Positions 41,543 to 44,615 of a stretch of 44,615 nt of DNA are shown here, piece after piece. The position numbers were made by a program, and so were the translations under genes. The stretch lies in assembly GCA_964613055.1 (NCBI GenBank), contig CAZTGD010000016.1:1-44615 (forward strand), read 5' to 3'. Source of the stretch: JAXGMQ01 sp964613055. GTDB taxonomy: Bacteria; Caldisericota; Caldisericia; JAAYUI01. Below the pieces are notes generated by a model. The model was given only the letters and a program-made list of their open reading frames with translations. It had not been told where the DNA came from and ran no database searches. Within the stretch, counting starts at the first letter, position 1; each line of letters opens with the position of its first letter.

Positions 41543-42918
41543 AATATATATCGATAACTCTCTACTTTCTTTTGATATTCCCACTGTTAACTCTCACTGG
41601 TTGTACTGGAAGCGAAGATGGAAAATTGGTTGTAGAACTACTCAACGAGATATCTAGAGGCAATTGGACAGCAGTCTATGATATTTCACACCCCGCGTTG
41701 ATATACTGTGGACCTGATAAGGAGGCATTTGTTAACGAAATGCCACATTATGGGACACCCCTTGAGGAGTTCTTTAAAGGTGCTGAATTCAAGGTAATAA
41801 GCATCAAACATGAGGATGAATGGTCAACTGAGGGAATACCTCTAACAGATGTTTCTAGGGTGTTGGTGTCTATGGATGCGCCAACAAAGCGAAGCAGTGT
41901 TGACGAGTATCCGATCACAAAGGAATTTACCAGTGTCAACCAAGCTGAGATCCTGGTCTCGCCCGACCCCACAGATGAAAATCTTGCTAGGAAAGTTTTA
42001 TTCCACTACGGTGATGTAAAACCTGCCAATTACGTGAGATTTGTAATCGCTGATAATGAGTACTCATCTCCTTATCCGAACAAGACCGTTTCTGATCCTG
42101 AACCAGGGCAGAACAGACAGCCATCTAAACTTGATTTCTTTGATGTTTTCGATGCAGATTATCAAAGGAAGTACGTTGCATGCGTACTCACAATCAACAA
42201 CACAAAGACTGTTCTAGCCATAAGTCATGAGGGCGAAGTGCTTTATCTTGAGCCTATTGACCCTCCACTTAATCCATCAGAAAAGCAGATTACTGGACCC
42301 GTTTGGGACAGCTTTGTTTCACTCATGCCTGAAGATATCGCGAGTTTTGTACCCCCAGTCCCCAAAGATTACGAATTCAGCTACGCCGCAAAGGAGATGA
42401 AGGAAAAGGTGGGACAAGCGCTGAAACTTTTCATCATAGCCGAAGATGGATATGGCAAATACAAGGAACGTTTTCCAGCTAGCATTATGTCTGTTACCGG
42501 AGAGACCAAGATTAAATGGCCAAGTGATATGGTTGACACCAAGGGTAAAACATTGAAAAGGGATGATTTTAAGAATGGTGTGGTTGTGTTTATCCACATG
42601 TCATCTTGTGGCAGTTGCATGAATAAAGCTGTCAGCTTCTGGGAAGAACTTCTAAACGCTGGTTTATCGAAGAATCAGGTAATATTCATATCTAAATCCA
42701 TGCAGGATAAACTGGGTGGTTTTGAGAAAAGGATTGATGGCTCTAGTATAGTAATCGACCCAGCCATGAAATTTGTCCTACCATTGAATCTGAATGGCTC
42801 ACCATCAATGAGTGCAATTGATGAGAACATGCGTTTGATTGTGAGTCTTGACTCATATGAAATGAACGACAGCTTCAAGCTGAGTCGTGCACTCTCACTC
42901 ATCACCAGCAGGCAGTAA
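41539..42918 (+). CDS. Lipoprotein with C-terminal thioredoxin-fold domain
   Basis: A 459-residue exported lipoprotein. The signal peptide ends in lipobox LTGC (C22). The middle has no recognised domain. Residues about 330-455 look like an AhpC-TSA/thioredoxin fold: VDTKGKTLKRDDFKNG, then VVVFIHMSSCGSCMNK with C357 and C360 (CGSC), ISKSMQDKLG, and the cis-Pro-like LNGSPSMSAID. A thiol-disulfide role outside the membrane is inferred. It overlaps the GT-C-like gene by 4 bp and precedes the 2-TM protein by 3 bp. Confidence 0.8.
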   Translation: MKYISITLYFLLIFPLLTLTGCTGSEDGKLVVELLNEISRGNWTAVYDISHPALIYCGPDKEAFVNEMPHYGTPLEEFFKGAEFKVISIKHEDEWSTEGIPLTDVSRVLVSMDAPTKRSSVDEYPITKEFTSVNQAEILVSPDPTDENLARKVLFHYGDVKPANYVRFVIADNEYSSPYPNKTVSDPEPGQNRQPSKLDFFDVFDADYQRKYVACVLTINNTKTVLAISHEGEVLYLEPIDPPLNPSEKQITGPVWDSFVSLMPEDIASFVPPVPKDYEFSYAAKEMKEKVGQALKLFIIAEDGYGKYKERFPASIMSVTGETKIKWPSDMVDTKGKTLKRDDFKNGVVVFIHMSSCGSCMNKAVSFWEELLNAGLSKNQVIFISKSMQDKLGGFEKRIDGSSIVIDPAMKFVLPLNLNGSPSMSAIDENMRLIVSLDSYEMNDSFKLSRALSLITSRQ

Positions 42919-42921
42919 ACG

Positions 42922-43575
42922 ATGATTATCGATCCTCTTGCCGCAGAGTATCTCGTTCTAGCCTACAAGGGTGAGAAGGTTGTTAAGACAAGAAACAGAA
43001 GTGATATCCACGACTGGGCAAAAGATACTATCGATAATATACTCAATCGGTTTGAATATGTTAAAAATCACAAGGCTTTAAAGGATTACTCTAGCCCAAC
43101 TCAATCAATAATGAGGCTGATCATCCCTCAAAAGATGGGTCCAAAATCCAAACCAAGGAAAGCGAAAAAAGACCACTCATTTGAGTTTATCGAAGCAGTT
43201 GCAAATACCATGGGTGGTAAGATGAACAATAGTGAGTCAAGATATGACCTCCCAGAATCAGCCCCCAATTTTGAACAATCCATTGCCACCTTGAAACTGC
43301 TGATGCAAAGAGCATTTGAAATTCAGATGGTTCCGAAAGGTCTATGGATGTATGGCGCTATCATAATGCTGGTACTGACAGTATGCTCAATACTAATAAT
43401 GTTCTTCAATCGATCTTACATAGAGTACACAATGGCTGGTGTATTTTCTATCTTTACTATCTATTCATTTTTTCGATGGAGATCATTACCAAATTTCAAG
43501 GATGTTGCGAAAGTAATAAGAGATCTCGTTTATTCGAAAGATGATACTATTGACCAGATAGATAATCAGAAGTAA
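42922..43575 (+). CDS. Membrane protein of unknown function (two C-terminal helices)
   Basis: A 217-residue protein. The first 140 residues are soluble, with a basic segment (KMGPKSKPRKAKKDH) in the middle; two membrane helices follow (about 146-162 and 168-186), then a short acidic tail. No family recognised. It sits 3 bp after the thioredoxin-fold lipoprotein and 9 bp before the methyltransferase, so it belongs to the same transcript. Confidence 0.65.
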   Translation: MIIDPLAAEYLVLAYKGEKVVKTRNRSDIHDWAKDTIDNILNRFEYVKNHKALKDYSSPTQSIMRLIIPQKMGPKSKPRKAKKDHSFEFIEAVANTMGGKMNNSESRYDLPESAPNFEQSIATLKLLMQRAFEIQMVPKGLWMYGAIIMLVLTVCSILIMFFNRSYIEYTMAGVFSIFTIYSFFRWRSLPNFKDVAKVIRDLVYSKDDTIDQIDNQK

Positions 43576-43584
43576 TATACAGGC

Positions 43585-44181
43585 ATGCCAAGTAACCGTA
43601 ACACAATGGTTTGGGGTGTTGCACCAACATCTACCTGTATGAAGCTGTGGGAGTACGCTGAGCCAGAGGATTTTAAGGATGTTCTGTTGTGGGGGATTGG
43701 TGATGGTAGAAATGCTGCTTTTCTTGCTGGACAGGGATACAATGTGACAGCTGTGGATGTCAGCGAAGAGTCGTTTGCTGAATTCAAATCATGGATGGGC
43801 AAATCAGATTTAAATGTAAAATGCGTTGTGTCTCCGCTTACATCCAAGTATATCGGGGGTCCATTTGATATGATAATCTCTGTTGGCATGGTCAACATTA
43901 TACCAAAGGACAAGCTATCAGATATGATTTCCTATATCCAGTCAGTAACGCGAGATGGTGGTTTCAATGCAATCTCAGGTTTTATCAGCAAACCTTTTAT
44001 TCAAACAAACAAGAATTCATCAATTGAAAGCGGAGATATTCTTAATATGTATCATAATTGGCGGGTTCATTGGGTGACTCAAAATCTTATCAAGAATGAC
44101 AATGGGGTTTCATGTGTGGATAGAGTCATAGCAGAGAAGATAGCCAAAAATAAACAGATATTGCCTGATATGATCGACTAG
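43585..44181 (+). CDS. Class I SAM-dependent methyltransferase, TehB-like
   Basis: A 198-residue methyltransferase. Motif I reads LLWGIGDGRNAAFLAGQG (residues about 34-51), followed by VTAVDVSEESFAEFK with the acidic residue for the SAM ribose (D58), as in the TehB/thiopurine methyltransferase-like group. FDMIISVGMVNII is motif IV and ITSGF/DGGFNAISGF the later strand. The substrate is unknown. It is the last gene of the HD-to-methyltransferase group. Confidence 0.87.
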   Translation: MPSNRNTMVWGVAPTSTCMKLWEYAEPEDFKDVLLWGIGDGRNAAFLAGQGYNVTAVDVSEESFAEFKSWMGKSDLNVKCVVSPLTSKYIGGPFDMIISVGMVNIIPKDKLSDMISYIQSVTRDGGFNAISGFISKPFIQTNKNSSIESGDILNMYHNWRVHWVTQNLIKNDNGVSCVDRVIAEKIAKNKQILPDMID

Positions 44182-44191
44182 TTTTCATAAC

Positions 44192-44416
44192 CTAGTTATT
44201 TTCGGCTTCATCCTTTTCATCTGGTGGTTGAGTATTTTCATCTTTTATATGATTCCTTATCATTGCATAGACACCGGCGAGTGTCACCAGTATCTGTATT
44301 ATGCCAAATACGATCAGTACACTATTGCTGTATAGAATCCCAGTATACGTAAACGAAGCGGCTACTACAGCCGAGAATACGGTCATTATTGGCAACGAAC
44401 ATCCCATGTTATTCAT
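44192..44416 (-). CDS. Small membrane protein
   Basis: A 74-residue protein with two hydrophobic helices (IMTVFSAVVAASFTYTGILY and VLIVFGIIQILVTLAGVYAM) and an acidic, hydrophilic tail. No family recognised. It is convergent with the methyltransferase gene (10-bp gap). Its ATG is six bases after the -10 hexamer. Confidence 0.6.
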   Translation of the reverse strand: MNNMGCSLPIMTVFSAVVAASFTYTGILYSNSVLIVFGIIQILVTLAGVYAMIRNHIKDENTQPPDEKDEAENN

Positions 44417-44422
44417 AATGTA

Positions 44423-44450
44423 ATTGTACCAAACGAATCAAGCCAATCAA
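44423..44450 (-). promoter_or_regulatory. Leaderless-type promoter of the small membrane protein
   Basis: TTGATT, a 16-bp spacer and TACAAT on the minus strand end 6 nt before the ATG at 44416. The rest of the window to 44615 holds no gene that I can support, only short inverted repeats. Confidence 0.5.
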
Positions 44451-44615
44451 TTATCAAATGGAGTTTCAAAAACCGAGAATCGGTTTCCTGTGAATGTTCA
44501 ATGATAAGGAAACCTGCCCGTTATAATCTTGACACTCAACCATATTGCATCAAAAATTTTGGGTCTCGACTATTTTAATGATCGCTCCCTCAACTCTTTC
44601 ATCAATATAACATAA

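Noticed and set aside
1..44615. CRISPR array
   Set aside because: No regularly spaced direct repeats were seen on either strand.

Overview
This is a bacterial chromosome segment of moderate G+C. It carries the conserved block tRNA-Trp, secE, nusG, rplK, rplA, rplJ, rplL on the minus strand, with an attenuating leader before rplJ. The tRNA gene encodes its own CCA end. Promoters are close to the sigma-70 consensus. Three long secreted proteins carry the copper-amine-oxidase-N-like 'stalk' module, known from Firmicutes, Caldiserica and several uncultured phyla. I cannot name the lineage from the sequence; an uncultured, poorly characterised bacterium is the most I would say. A striking trait is that about ten first-of-operon genes have a -10 hexamer ending only 6-8 nt before the start codon, so many transcripts look leaderless, while secreted and ribosomal proteins keep clear Shine-Dalgarno sites.

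Layout. 1-0.95 kb: the 3' part of an AT-rich gene with a HEPN-like RNFLH-type motif, cut by the window edge. 0.96-8.1 kb: ahcY, a polytopic membrane protein, a secreted BACON-like protein, a zinc-ribbon/DUF2007 protein, a DUF134-NifX fusion behind a perfect 40-bp palindrome, a second NifX-like protein with an unknown partner, and deoB. 8.3-10.5 kb: a secreted PQQ-type beta-propeller ending in a stalk module. 10.5-13.3 kb: a decayed block with a frameshifted gene of unknown function and a NACHT-type NTPase pseudogene (two frameshifts, two amber codons). 13.3-16.3 kb: a BlaI repressor, M56 membrane protease and HtrA protease operon with an operator-like dyad over its promoter. 16.4-23.2 kb: a 2276-residue secreted protein with EF-hand-like loops, a Gly/Ser linker and a C-terminal stalk module. 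23.4-30.5 kb: an FGGY (ribulokinase-like) kinase, a 1360-residue secreted repeat protein, and an iron alcohol dehydrogenase. 30.5-31.9 kb: a molybdenum-carrier-like SLOG protein and small membrane proteins, one interrupted by an amber codon. 31.9-35.8 kb: a flavodoxin-like protein and the ribosomal block. 36-44.4 kb: an M23 peptidase, a GNAT acetyltransferase, then a long co-directional group (HD hydrolase, tandem ThyX, GT-C-like membrane protein, thioredoxin-fold lipoprotein, 2-TM protein, SAM methyltransferase) and a small membrane protein.

How it fits together. Much of the window serves the cell surface: three giant exported proteins, a BACON-like protein, a protease-based envelope stress module, an M23 peptidoglycan hydrolase and a GT-C-like enzyme. 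Housekeeping genes for translation, SAM recycling, nucleoside salvage and dTMP synthesis lie between them. The left edge and the 10.5-13.3 kb stretch look like remnants of accessory, probably defence-related, genes. No IS element, CRISPR array or phage gene was seen. No gene-free stretch exceeds 300 bases once the pseudogenes and the rplJ leader are counted.
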